From Spirogloea muscicola (Eukaryota > Streptophyta > Zygnematophyceae > Spirogloeales > Spirogloeaceae), in contig WELB01000180.1 of the NCBI GenBank assembly GCA_009602725.1, positions 171,784 through 195,112 on the forward strand: a stretch of 23,329 nucleotides of DNA, read 5' to 3'. The notes under the pieces are model-generated. The model saw only the letters and a program-made list of their open reading frames with translations, was not told the DNA's origin and searched no databases. Position 1 is the stretch's first letter. Every line of letters begins with the position of its first letter. The translations under genes were made by a program, and so were the position numbers. Shown one piece after another: positions 1 to 11,545 of this stretch.

Positions 1-1838
<1,838 letters not shown>

Positions 1839-2747
1839 TGTGTTTTTGGCTTTTACAGTGTCAAGCCCTGCATCTCGTGCAACTCTCCATCTACCCCCTC
1901 TCCTTCAGATCCAGAATAGGTCTTGCTTCAGACATGGGGGTTTATCTGCAAGCTTTAGGTTGCTGCATGTGTGCTGCAGGATGAACGTAGACGGTTGCAA
2001 GCACGCACGTGACCTGGGGAGATTGTCTGGCTTGTCCAGCAGGTGACAGACCAAGTAGATGCCACCATGCCTTTATACCCACACAAGCTCCTAAAATACG
2101 ACCAGATAAGATGAGTTGCTCACAAGATAGTGTGCCAGATACTACCATCTACCCGGCTGAGGATCTGTGATCGTTGATCTACCTGAGTCCTTCGTTTGTG
2201 AAATCCAAAGAAAACGGCACAATCACTATAGACCTCGTGTCCACGCTAGCCCTTCCTCTACCTGCATCCACATTAATCGCACAGGTGAATACAAGCATGC
2301 GCTTGCGTCGTTCACGGAGGTCATTATGCGGATCGGAGGCGTGGCGCCTAAAGTGGCGCACGCCCTGGAGTGGCGCGCCGCCTTTGGCGTCGTTACGTGA
2401 TCGGCGCGGCGAGAAATGTGACGATTGAAGAGATTGCCAGGCGGCCTGCAGCGCGGTGCAGTGACCGGGCGGCGAGGAATGGAATGCCGACCAGTCGCGT
2501 GACAGGAGTCGAGGCCCTGAAGAGTCAACGGCATCCCAGATCTCGGAGCGGGGCGGGAGCAAGAGAATCATGCTTTGACCCATTCGCAAGGCCCCCGGTG
2601 AAGCGGACGGCCTTGGAGTATCAGACTATGATCATGTGACCATCAGCCGACGAGAGCTGGCTTCCCACCACTCCTTGCACGACTCAACTCTCCCCGGGGG
2701 CCCGTGTGGACGTCGAGCGCCCGGTGGCCACTCTTACCTACGCAGCC
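1839..2747. other. Intergenic region between cyclophilin and SYCP2-like gene
   Basis: This holds the cyclophilin 3' untranslated region and presumably the promoter of the next gene on the same strand. Short open frames occur on both strands but none resembles a known protein or joins to a neighbour. Base composition shifts to very GC-rich at about 2300-2560, which may mark the promoter or first untranslated exon of the downstream gene. Confidence 0.5.
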
Positions 2748-5700
2748 ATGGACGGTCATGTCGATGAGCTGCTCGACCAGGCTGAGGCGGAGGTGCAGGC
2801 GGCGGCCGCTGGACACGCTTCGCCGCTGGCGGCAAACCAGGACCGCATCAGGACACTCTGCGCACTGCTGCAGAAGGCAGGCCACCAGCACATATTCCAG
2901 ACTCTCGCACGGCCTCAGAGATGTCCACCGCATCCGGAGCTGTATATGTAGGAGTAGTGTCCTGACTTTTGCACATAAGAGCGCGATCTGCTGCAGGTAC
3001 AGACGAGCAGCCTTGCAGAGGCCAATATGTATACAGCACGGACTGCAGCGGCAAGACTCATTCGCAACATCCGTGGTTTAGTCTCGGCCAACCCGCCGTC
3101 AATGGAAGCTTTGATAGATTTTACTCTGCAAACGCAGCTGGTGAATTGTCTTAGTGCCATACACGATCATCTGGTACCAGCTCGCAAAGCAGCATCATCA
3201 GTGGATGTGAACTCCACCATGGACTGCTTGGGAGAGGTGTACTACATCATTGAAGATCTTTCTGAAACCGCATCAGGTGAGCTTGCGGCCCTCACCACGG
3301 CCGATGTCCCCTCAAGAATTGCTGGGAAGGTCTGTGGCTCAATGATAAGCGAGAAGCACAGCATTCCCTTGATGCAGGTGTGGTCAAGGCAGGTATTCAT
3401 TTGCATGTGAAGCTGTTCCTGCGCAGGCAAAGCTGCGTGTGGCAAAGCCTTTGTGAGCAGGTTGTCAAGACTTGCGATGGGTGGAGATGATGCTCACCTG
3501 AGCACGAAGGTCCGCCGAGCACTTCTTGACTGTCTGTGCGCTTTGATCAGCCTTTCACCCAACAACCAGAGCTTGTTGCTCCAGGAACCAGGGTGGTAAG
3601 TGACACAATAGCGGTGCCAAAATTTGGCTTCTCAACAATCTACTTTCTGTGCTGGCACTCCCACTTGCCTTTTGAATGCAATCGACATCATCCAAATCCT
3701 CAGAACAAGCACAGCAACATTCCACTACAAGTGTAGCCACACTGTAACACATGAGATCGATCTCAAGCTGTACACAAACTACCATGACTCTGTGCAGCCT
3801 CGACCTGTTTAACAGACAACTAGCTGAATGTGGGGACTTCACCATGCAAGGGACCCTTGCAGGTTCGAAAAATTTCAAATTTCGAACCGAATTATCCATG
3901 ACCTTTTCGGGCCATTGAACATTTCCTCGCCCTTGCCTTCTGCAGAGTGCTCTTGACAAGGCAGAGCAGTCACGTCACTGCGCGTCACTTGCTTGCAGAA
4001 ATTCTCTTCAGGCTAAGCTGGAGGGCGCCACAATTGACTGCTCAACTCAGTAACTCCCAAGTTGTCAAGTTTCTGAAAAGTGTCCACGGCAAGAAACAGC
4101 ATGACCTTGTTGCTGAGATCCGTCAACTTGTCAACATCGTCAACAAGGCGAACGCTCCATATAGGAGGTATGTCATCGAGAAGCTTGACTTTGTCCTAGA
4201 TGTTGACCAATACGTCAGATTATCACTCATTAATAACAGTGATTGGTGTTCTGCTCTTTGTCTTTGGTGGCAGTGTGCACTCCTTTGTGTTGAAGAGTTT
4301 GAGGATTGGTGGCGCGGATGTCACCTCTCGAGATGAGAGGTGGATTGACTTCGGATATGGCGGTTTGAGTTGTTATGTGTTGAGTAACACAACTGAAGCC
4401 CGTCTGCTCGACATACATTACCGAGATCTTCAATCTGTTAAAAGTATGTCAGTATCCTTGACAGGTCATCTGCATGCAGGTGTATGAGAATCACATACCT
4501 GATTCTGTTGATTATATTTTGGACCTTCGAAATTGACATGCACATATTGACATTGCCTACCTGACCAGGGCTTTCTGATGAAATCCTCGCAATCCAGCCA
4601 ACAGATACTGTTGTGGATCGTATCGTACAGGAGGTACAATATTCAAACCTCGTGTAACCTATACGTCGCAGCTCTGACAATGTCATGACTGCAGTATAAG
4701 CAAGGCGAATCTATGACTCTTTAACTGCAGACCCTGATCAACTTCCATCCATACTCCCGCCCTACTCCTGCCTTGCAAACAGCTGCAGATGGAACATCAA
4801 GGACAATTCACGCTGGCAATACATTTGAATTGTTCAGGTAATTGGCCTTCGCTACCAGAGTACTGCAAGCTTGAAGATGTTCATGTAACATGCATAACGT
4901 TGGAATATCATTGTGCTCTCACACAGCTGCTGGCTTCTCCCAGACCTAGATTTCTTTGAGGCTTGCACTCTTCCGAAAGTGAAAGTGTGGTGTAAGGAGA
5001 AGGCCTCCATTGGCATAACAACCTCAGGCGAATATCCACCAAAGCAAAAGAAGCCCACGGCGATGCCCAAGCTTATACAACAACAAGCTGCAGAAAAGAG
5101 TGGCGCCTCTACGGGAGCTGTTGCTGCAGAAAGATCGCAACCCCTGAAGCAACACCCCTCACAGTCTCATGAGCAGGCCAAGTGTGTGAATACACCAAGT
5201 AATCAAGCCTTTCATAGGAAGCCACATTCACCGACTACTCCTCACTTTTTTTCCCACATGCCAAATGAGCTACAATATCTTTCAGAGGAACCGGTCCATC
5301 GAAGGCAACCAAGAAGAGGCTCAGCAGCAGGACTCTCCAGTCATGTTTCCCCTCTCAAAAAGCACATGAGAAGCTATGAAGAAGCTGTAGAAGGACTACC
5401 GTCGAGACGTCATCCACACCATAAGCAGCTCAGTAAGAAGAGCAGAGGCACTTTACAACTGCTGCTGCGTGGCTATGCAAGGACGCATCACTCTGGCGTG
5501 GTTCGCCTAGAGATCCTGGGTTCCAAGAAGGAGCTGCACCTGCACTTGAAGAAAGTGCAATACGAGGTATCAGGGCCGGTGCCACTATCTATATGTCATC
5601 ATGATCTATCTTCTACCGTCGATCGATGTCATCACTGTCTCATGCAACACACTGACACGATGAATGCATAGCCTATACAATGTGCAGGCCTGATCATGTA

Positions 5701-5843
5701 CTAAACCTACACTGGTGCTATTGCTGACCTTGGCAGACTAGACCTTGCAGTCACCTGTGACAAAGTTTCAATACGACCAGAAGCGTGACTTGGTCATTGA
5801 CATCCTCTTTCTCAGCCTACAAACAGTCTCCCATGGCGTGTAG
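2748..5843 (+). CDS. Candidate SYCP2-like meiotic axis protein (ARM-like plus PH-like domains)
   Basis: SYCP2 is a mammalian chromosome axis protein whose N-terminus folds as ARM-like helices followed by a PH-like domain. Coding segments seen here: start ATG 2748 in a good context (MDGHVDELLDQAEAEV), then about 2997-3377, 3427-3592, 3946-4167, 4274-4436 (or 4443), 4480-about 4500, 4573-4634, 4731-4837, 4927-5571 and 5751-5843. The segment 3946-4167 (LLAEILFRLSWRAPQLTAQL to LVNIVNKANAPYRS) reads as helical repeats, and the next exon has RDERWIDFGYGGLSCYVLS, matching the SYCP2 motif WIDF-x2-GS-x-TLSFYI at the same place after the helices. The 4927-5571 exon begins SCWLLPDLDFFEA and continues into a Lys/Gln/Ser/Pro-rich linker. 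I see no long coiled coil at the C-terminus, unlike SYCP2 or plant ASY3. Two junctions (3377 to 3427, and 4436 to 4573) do not join in frame by simple GT-AG splicing, so a sequence error, unusual splicing or decay is possible. The first intron donor is also uncertain. Confidence 0.5.
3845..3888. repeat. Two abutting perfect hairpins in an intron
   Basis: The first inverted repeat has 8-base arms (TGCAAGGG / CCCTTGCA) with one base between, at 3845-3861. The second starts at the very next base and has 9-base arms (GGTTCGAAA / TTTCGAACC) with a 9-base loop, at 3862-3888. They lie in the intron 3593-3945 of the SYCP2-like gene. The second contains a palindromic GGTTCGAA, reminiscent of a tRNA B box, but no tRNA can be folded around it. 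Confidence 0.75.
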
Positions 5844-6230
5844 GAGTTACAGCTATCAAGTAGTGCTCTGCTCTGCAGACGCCTTCTTGGCCAACAATGC
5901 GTTGATGTGCGCACTTTGCTGTGACCTGCTTAGCTGTAGGTCAACTCTGATAAAGCAGCTCAAAGGTCATTGTTCTGTGCTATGTCATGAGCTCACAGGG
6001 CAGAACAACAGGTACAGGCTATTTAGCAAGTCAACCTCCTCTCCCTCCCTTCACCTCAACGAGCATGACTTCTGAATTAAGTCAGCAAGATGCCCGTGGC
6101 AACTCATGTATGATCAGGGGACTAATAAGGAGAGTTGATGTGACAAGGAGGTAATCTGGCAAGCTGCGATTGGAGCAGACAGCCACCGTTTGATAGTCAC
6201 TTTCAATCAGGTTGCAAAAGCCTGATCTGC
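5844..6230. other. Convergent 3' region between SYCP2-like gene and farnesyltransferase
   Basis: The two genes end facing each other, so this stretch should hold both 3' untranslated regions. Some open frames cross it on the + strand (for example 5924-6075), but none continues the upstream protein convincingly. A further 3' exon of the SYCP2-like gene here cannot be excluded. Confidence 0.4.
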
Positions 6231-9200
6231 TCAAAAACATCTGCCTGTTCGGCTCATGGACCTCCAAGTTATGCTCATCGCTGAGCAATCAAATGCTGCC
6301 AAGACTAAGGAAGTAGTCACGAGCCTCTTGGTAGCGGACAATGTGCAGAGCGGCTCGGCAGGCTCCAGGAGATTGGAGTAGGGCCCGAGGACGGCGCAGG
6401 GAGGGGGAGGCGGCCATGGTGCCCCCGTATCATCCAGCTCCCAGCTGTACTGGTGCGGCATGCTCTCTGCGTGCTGCGCAGCGGACAGGCCGCTGAGGCA
6501 GTAGCAAGTGTGGTAGTAGTCGCGGGCCTTGCCAGGCTTGTCCCGCAGGCCTCCGTCGATTACCTGGCCCACAGATGCAGACACAAGCATGTGACTCCCT
6601 GCTCCCTCCTTCCAGCCGTAAGCAGGCTCCAATCTCTACCTGAGATGCACTGCCTCCAGATAGAGACCTGCTTGGAACATAGAAGGCTACCAAGTGCGCC
6701 ACAAGGATAGCAGTCAAGTATTGCAACAGGTATGCAGCCAGGAAATAGGTGATATCAAGCCGCCGACACATGACCTGCGGCCTAATCCGTTTGTGAGGAA
6801 ACCAGCAAGTACCTGGGAGCAGAGCAGCAAGTAGGCCTGGAGAGCACGAGAGTTGAATCCTGGCCACGCTTCGTTCTCCCCATCATCAACATCCACATCG
6901 CCATCCTCGTCCTGGCCCTGCCCAGCAGCGGCCACCTCGTCACCGCTGCCCTCTTCCAAAATCTCAACCTTGTGGCGGCCTGCTTGCTCTCGGTCTGAAA
7001 CATGCGGGAAGAGCTCAGCGGCCTTGACAATCACACAAATCATGTGGTCCGGCGAAGCTGGTTCCTCCGTGCCCCAGTGATGGCCGCCCAGTCCTCCAAG
7101 CCCAGCCGCTGCGCGCGGCAGCGAAGCCTCCTCCTCATGCTGGCAGCCCACGTTGGCGGCCTCTCCCTGCCCGCTGACCTCCGCCCTCCTTGCTGTGTCC
7201 TCCTCTTGCCGATTGTGATGCGCGCTTGACCCGTTGGCACTGTCCGTCACACTGCCTGCCACTTGCCCTCCTCTGCTAGTGTTCTGCTCGCCTGCCTCTG
7301 CCGCCGCGGTCTGTGATGCTGGACGCACAGAAGGCTCGTGCTCTGCAGCCGCCTTTGCACGCCATCTTTCTCGGCCAACATCATCCTCTGCCCCATCGCT
7401 ACTGCCAACAGAGCCGTTTTGGCAGCTTGGTGCCATGCCTTGACTGCCATCCTGCACTTCCCTGTCTGAGTGGCGGCTCTCCTGAGGCTGCCAGAGACCC
7501 CCTCTCATGGCCTTTCGGGGCACCGCAAAGTGGTCAGTCAGTTGCGGCATTAGCCTGTTCAGCAGGAGGATGAGGCCACCCTGGCAATGGCGGCGCAAGC
7601 AGATGGTCAGCGTAATGGGGGCCCGCACACATAACTAGTAAGCGTCCCAGATGACACAGTCAAGGTGTCTTGATAGTGCTTAGCTGCACTCAATACTTTT
7701 GAACTTTGTCACAGTTGTCAATGTGGAATAAGAAGTTGGCCTCACCTGACCTGCCAGAAAGAGTAGCAGCCATCCACGAGCTTGTTTGTCCGGCCCTGGA
7801 AGCCGCCTTCCACCTGGCCTTGACGGAACACTGCCCAGTCCTGCAAGCCACTCACATTGAGGCCTGAAAAATCTCAAGAAGCTCAGCATCTAGCTTAAGT
7901 ACTCAGCACTCACTATGATTCACATCTCAGTCGGAGGAAATCTTCACGTTGCTCAAGGATTTTTCCGAGACTGGCCATCATTGAGTTTCACGTGCAACTT
8001 CAGTTTCTCAGCTCTTCAGTACATGTCCAACTCTGACATCTTTGCTAATCGTACCAGGCAGCAGTTGGCGGTCTGCCATCTCAAAGCAAGTTGCACAAAG
8101 CCAGCGCCCATTGCAATTACCAGCAAGGAAGTCAAGTGGAGCTTGTCCACCTCGCCGGCGAGAATGGCAGCCGCGAGGCCGCAGAATGTGTACCAAGATG
8201 AAGTCGTCCATTGTGCAGGTAAGCAACTGCCTAAACGCCAATTTCTCAATAGTGACTTGATGACCAACTAAACGGCGCAGCATCAGCACTGAGACTGCCC
8301 AACTAGCCTTCTTCCATTAGCAGCCCCACCTGATTAGCGTACCATTCACGGATCCAGGCCATATTGCAGAACTGAAGTAGACTCTGTTATTTGACATATA
8401 ATCAAAGTTGCACCCGTTGCTCACCCGCCGTGTGCTTCATTGCCAGGCTCGCCCCCCGTCCCCCCCTCATATGTCTGACAGCTGGCACAAACTGGAATGC
8501 AGATGAGTATGAACTGGAATACAGATAAGTATGAAGCGCTTGGCTCTATGTGCTCATAGAACTATCTATCTACACAATAGCAGGTTGCACCCAAGGTATA
8601 CTCTCCGTTAAGATGGCGAGGTGAGTCTCCTGGCTTTGCCAAGTCACAGAACCATGGGAGATTACTGTCAGACTGCGACTCACTTGGCCAAATAATTTCC
8701 AACGCCTCTCAGGAGGTCCGGCGTTGTGATACTGAGAATGTGAGCCACCTAGGTTTAAATAGCAGCACCACGGCTTCAGCCAGCGCCCCGAACTCGACTA
8801 GTTTGCCCCCCTTAAGGTGATCCAGCGAGCAGGTCAATTTGCACGCTGCAATTCACTGCTTTGACGGACATATACTGGTCCAAGGCAGGACCCTCAACAG
8901 CGAAGCAGATGCAAAAGCACAAAGCCCAGACTCTGAGCAGCATGTCCTTTCTTTGGGCCACTCTGAGCTGCAGGAAGGTGCCAGATGCAGCTGCTGCTCG
9001 AGTCTGCATGACAGCGGAAGTTTGCGCAGGAAGTGTCAAAAGGGGCGACTCACAGCAAGGGCGGTGTAGCTGCCACGGATATCAATTTCCCCGTCGTCGT
9101 GCATGCTGCTCGGCTCGGCAAACCAGACTGTGTGTTTGTCATGTTATCAACAGTAGTGAATCCTGCTAGTGTTGAGCTTGTGACAAGCTCAACACAGTTT

Positions 9201-10343
9201 CTTAGCTGCTATGCAGTCCAAATTGCTAATGCTGTCGGTGAGATAACAGCAAGGAGTTAAGCTTGAGAAGGGCGACTTTACGTGAAACCACCGCCAGGCG
9301 CCTTCATCCTCCCGAGAAAGGCCGCCATCGCGGGCCTGGAGCGAGCAGACGTTGCGTAGGCGTCATCGGCAGCAACACCCGCCGCACTAAGCAGAGCCCG
9401 AGCAACACAGCCACTATGCTGACTTGGGCTGGAGATCCTCTCTGAAATAGCGCAACTGGCCATGACCAAGCTTAAGAGTATTTGGGTGAGCAGGGACCAC
9501 GCCTGTCGATGACTGCCAGAGCTTCGCCGCCGCCGATGGTGGCCAGCGCACACACGGCTGCGTACGTGGTTGCCAGGTGCGCCATCTGCAAGACCGATGT
9601 GCGGCGGCGCAGAGCCGAAGCTTGAGCGTCGAGGCTGCCAATCTCGATCAGGAGGGCAGGATGAGAAGCAGCATCAAAATACAAGTTGCGACATGATGAC
9701 TATGGGTGGTTGAGCACGGCGAAGTGGCAGCGGTGCAGCACGTACCTGCCCCGGCCCGCCGCCAAAGCCGCCTTCGGGGTGCTGCAACCCAGGCAGGACC
9801 CAGCGATGGCAGTGCATGCTGATCAAAGGCAGCCGCTGTCGCAGCAAGACGGAGCATGACGGCAGAGGCACCGAGACCCATCGGCCGCACCGGTGGTTGC
9901 CACCGAATGTGACGTTCAAGAAGCTGCGGCCGCCAAGGTGGGGCAAGCGCCGCACCTGGCAGCGAGCCAGGAAGGCTGCGCAGCTGTCTGCGAGGCGGCG
10001 CTCCAGCCGGTGGCCCAGCAGCGCCAGCGAGTGGAGGATCCAGTAGCACACCCATGGCCGGCTGGCACGATGGCGGCAGGGCGGCGGCCATCGCGGGCGG
10101 CGGAGGCGGCGGCGTCAGGGAGGGTCTAGGAATTTGGGTTTGGGGTTTGAGTTTGTGTTAAATGGGTATTACTGATGTGGGTTAGGAGCGGCAGTGGCGC
10201 CGGGCTCGAGGGCTGCGCGGGACTGGCGAGCAGGCCCGCGGCCGCCGCCGCCGCACCTGGCATCCAGCGCCGCGTAGAGGCCGGAGAGGCGCTGCAGGCC
10301 CTGGAGGCAGAACGCCACGTGGCGGCCCCTCCACAGCTCGATC
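6231..10343 (-). CDS. FNTB: Protein farnesyltransferase beta subunit
   Basis: The beta subunit carries the zinc site and farnesyl diphosphate pocket of the enzyme that prenylates CaaX proteins; plants call it ERA1. Exons on the minus strand: 10343?-10257, 10061-9956, 9781-9746, 9585-9503, 9335-9282, 9105-9054, 8748-8684, 8481-8425, 8193-8121, 7840-7751, 7580-6813 and 6563-6231. Family motifs appear in order: LDASRPWVCYWILHSL, CQHPEGGFGGGPGQ, MAHLATTYAAVCAL, MHDDGEIDIRGSYTALA, CQTYEGGTGGEPGNEAHGG, YTFCGLAA, VEGGFQGRTNKLVDGCYSF and GGLRDKPGKARDYYHTCYCL. The zinc ligands Asp (7772-7774), Cys (7766-7768) and His (6510-6512) are present, as are the Arg, Lys and Tyr of the active site. Exon 7580-6813 encodes about 210 extra residues compared with human. 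One intron uses a GC donor (9502-9501) and one seems to end in TG (8195-8194). The 5' end is unresolved: the first exon seen starts after a possible acceptor at 10344 or runs into a Gly-coding GGC repeat, with no in-frame ATG. Its partner alpha subunit is not in the window. Confidence 0.93.
8490..8533. repeat. 22-base tandem duplication in farnesyltransferase intron
   Basis: Two adjacent copies of AACTGGAATGCAGATGAGTATG differ at two positions (G to A in both cases). They lie just upstream, in the gene's direction, of the exon at 8481-8425. Confidence 0.8.
9169..9195. repeat. Perfect 13-base inverted repeat in farnesyltransferase intron
   Basis: The arms GTGTTGAGCTTGT and ACAAGCTCAACAC are perfect complements separated by a single base. 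The structure lies in the intron between exons 9335-9282 and 9105-9054, so it would form a tight hairpin in DNA or pre-mRNA. Confidence 0.85.
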
Positions 10344-10395
10344 CTGCCGCCGCTGCAGCCGCCGCCGCAGCCGCCGCCGCCGCCGCCGTCGCCGT
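10344..10395. repeat. GCC/GGC trinucleotide-rich tract
   Basis: Imperfect GCC triplets on the + strand read as GGC (Gly) in the frame of the first farnesyltransferase exon seen. The tract may be coding for a poly-Gly N-terminus or may sit in an upstream intron or leader; it obscures the gene's start. Confidence 0.7.
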
Positions 10396-10440
10396 GGATG
10401 GCAATGGTCGCCGTGAGCTATTGTAGGCGATAGCTTGGTG

Positions 10441-10456
10441 CTCAGTCAGAGCAGGG
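10441..10456 (+). repeat. 16-base word A, copy 1
   Basis: CTCAGTCAGAGCAGGG occurs here and again, identical and on the same strand, at 20058-20073. Another shared word lies about 85 bases to the right. Confidence 0.8.
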
Positions 10457-10539
10457 CTATTTACTGAAGGCCGCAATATCAAGGTTTTCGACATACTCTT
10501 GGATTACCCCTTAGACGTACATTTGTCCAATGTGCTTGC

Positions 10540-10555
10540 CTTTGTACTTGGCCAC
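10540..10555 (+). repeat. 16-base word B, copy 1
   Basis: CTTTGTACTTGGCCAC occurs here and at 19835-19850, with further partial matching on the right (GGCC and CTCC spaced alike). Confidence 0.8.
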
Positions 10556-10950
10556 ACATGGCCTCCCCATCTCTTAATATACACGCATTTTCTTAGAGGA
10601 CAACGCACTCACACAAACGCTAACACTTGTCGTCGTATACGAAGAAAACTATGATTTTCAAACAAAATCTGCTTGAAATAAAAAACGTTGTCAAATGTGT
10701 AGGAGCTGAGCTGGGTCTCCAGCTCAACCCATAGAAGTGCGCGCCCATAGAGAGAAGGCGCGCGGGGCGCATGAATTGAAAGGGAGGCCAATTCAAGCCA
10801 ATACATTGTTCAGGCAGAGTCGAGTGCAGACTAAACAAGGCTACATAATACGGAGACCAATCTAAGGTACCTAAGATGACATTAGTACCCACGGGTGAGC
10901 ACAAACAAATCTGACAAGCTAACTTGGGGAGCTGGAGCGCCGCCACGAAA

Positions 10951-11545
10951 NNNNNNNNNNNNNNNNNNNNNNNNNNNNNNNNNNNNNNNNNNNNNNNNNN
11001 NNNNNNNNNNNNNNNNNNNNNNNNNNNNNNNNNNNNNNNNNNNNNNNNNNNNNNNNNNNNNNNNNNNNNNNNNNNNNNNNNNNNNNNNNNNNNNNNNNNN
11101 NNNNNNNNNNNNNNNNNNNNNNNNNNNNNNNNNNNNNNNNNNNNNNNNNNNNNNNNNNNNNNNNNNNNNNNNNNNNNNNNNNNNNNNNNNNNNNNNNNNN
11201 NNNNNNNNNNNNNNNNNNNNNNNNNNNNNNNNNNNNNNNNNNNNNNNNNNNNNNNNNNNNNNNNNNNNNNNNNNNNNNNNNNNNNNNNNNNNNNNNNNNN
11301 NNNNNNNNNNNNNNNNNNNNNNNNNNNNNNNNNNNNNNNNNNNNNNNNNNNNNNNNNNNNNNNNNNNNNNNNNNNNNNNNNNNNNNNNNNNNNNNNNNNN
11401 NNNNNNNNNNNNNNNNNNNNNNNNNNNNNNNNNNNNNNNNNNNNNNNNNNNNNNNNNNNNNNNNNNNNNNNNNNNNNNNNNNNNNNNNNNNNNNNNNNNN
11501 NNNNNNNNNNNNNNNNNNNNNNNNNNNNNNNNNNNNNNNNNNNNN
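10951..11545. other. Assembly gap (595 N)
   Basis: All bases are N. The coding frame of CAP-G is already open at the first base after the gap, and farnesyltransferase lacks a start before it, so the gap hides at least the CAP-G N-terminus. The real length may differ from 595. Confidence 1.

Larger units (their letters stand above)
10396..10950. other. Upstream region of farnesyltransferase, up to the gap
   Basis: No convincing coding exon is seen. The composition drops to AT-richer than the genes. Since the farnesyltransferase and CAP-G genes point away from each other, this stretch plus the gap should hold both promoters and possibly the missing first exon of each. Two 16-base words found here recur near 20 kb. 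Confidence 0.4.

Noticed and set aside
3862-3888. tRNA or SINE suggested by GGTTCGAA
   Set aside because: No A box, acceptor stem or anticodon arm could be fitted on either strand; the word is explained by the palindrome.
8030-8100. Minus-strand exon reading MADRQLLPG as part of farnesyltransferase
   Set aside because: It looks like the RQ segment of the family, but its end is out of phase with the next exon. The segment DWAVFRQGQVEGGFQ at 7840 supplies the same region with the exact family length and correct phase.
10126-10165. Second telomere-like tract (GGGTTTGGGGTTTGAG-like)
   Set aside because: Only one or two units resemble TTTAGGG or TTTGGGG; the rest is plain GT-rich sequence, too weak to call.
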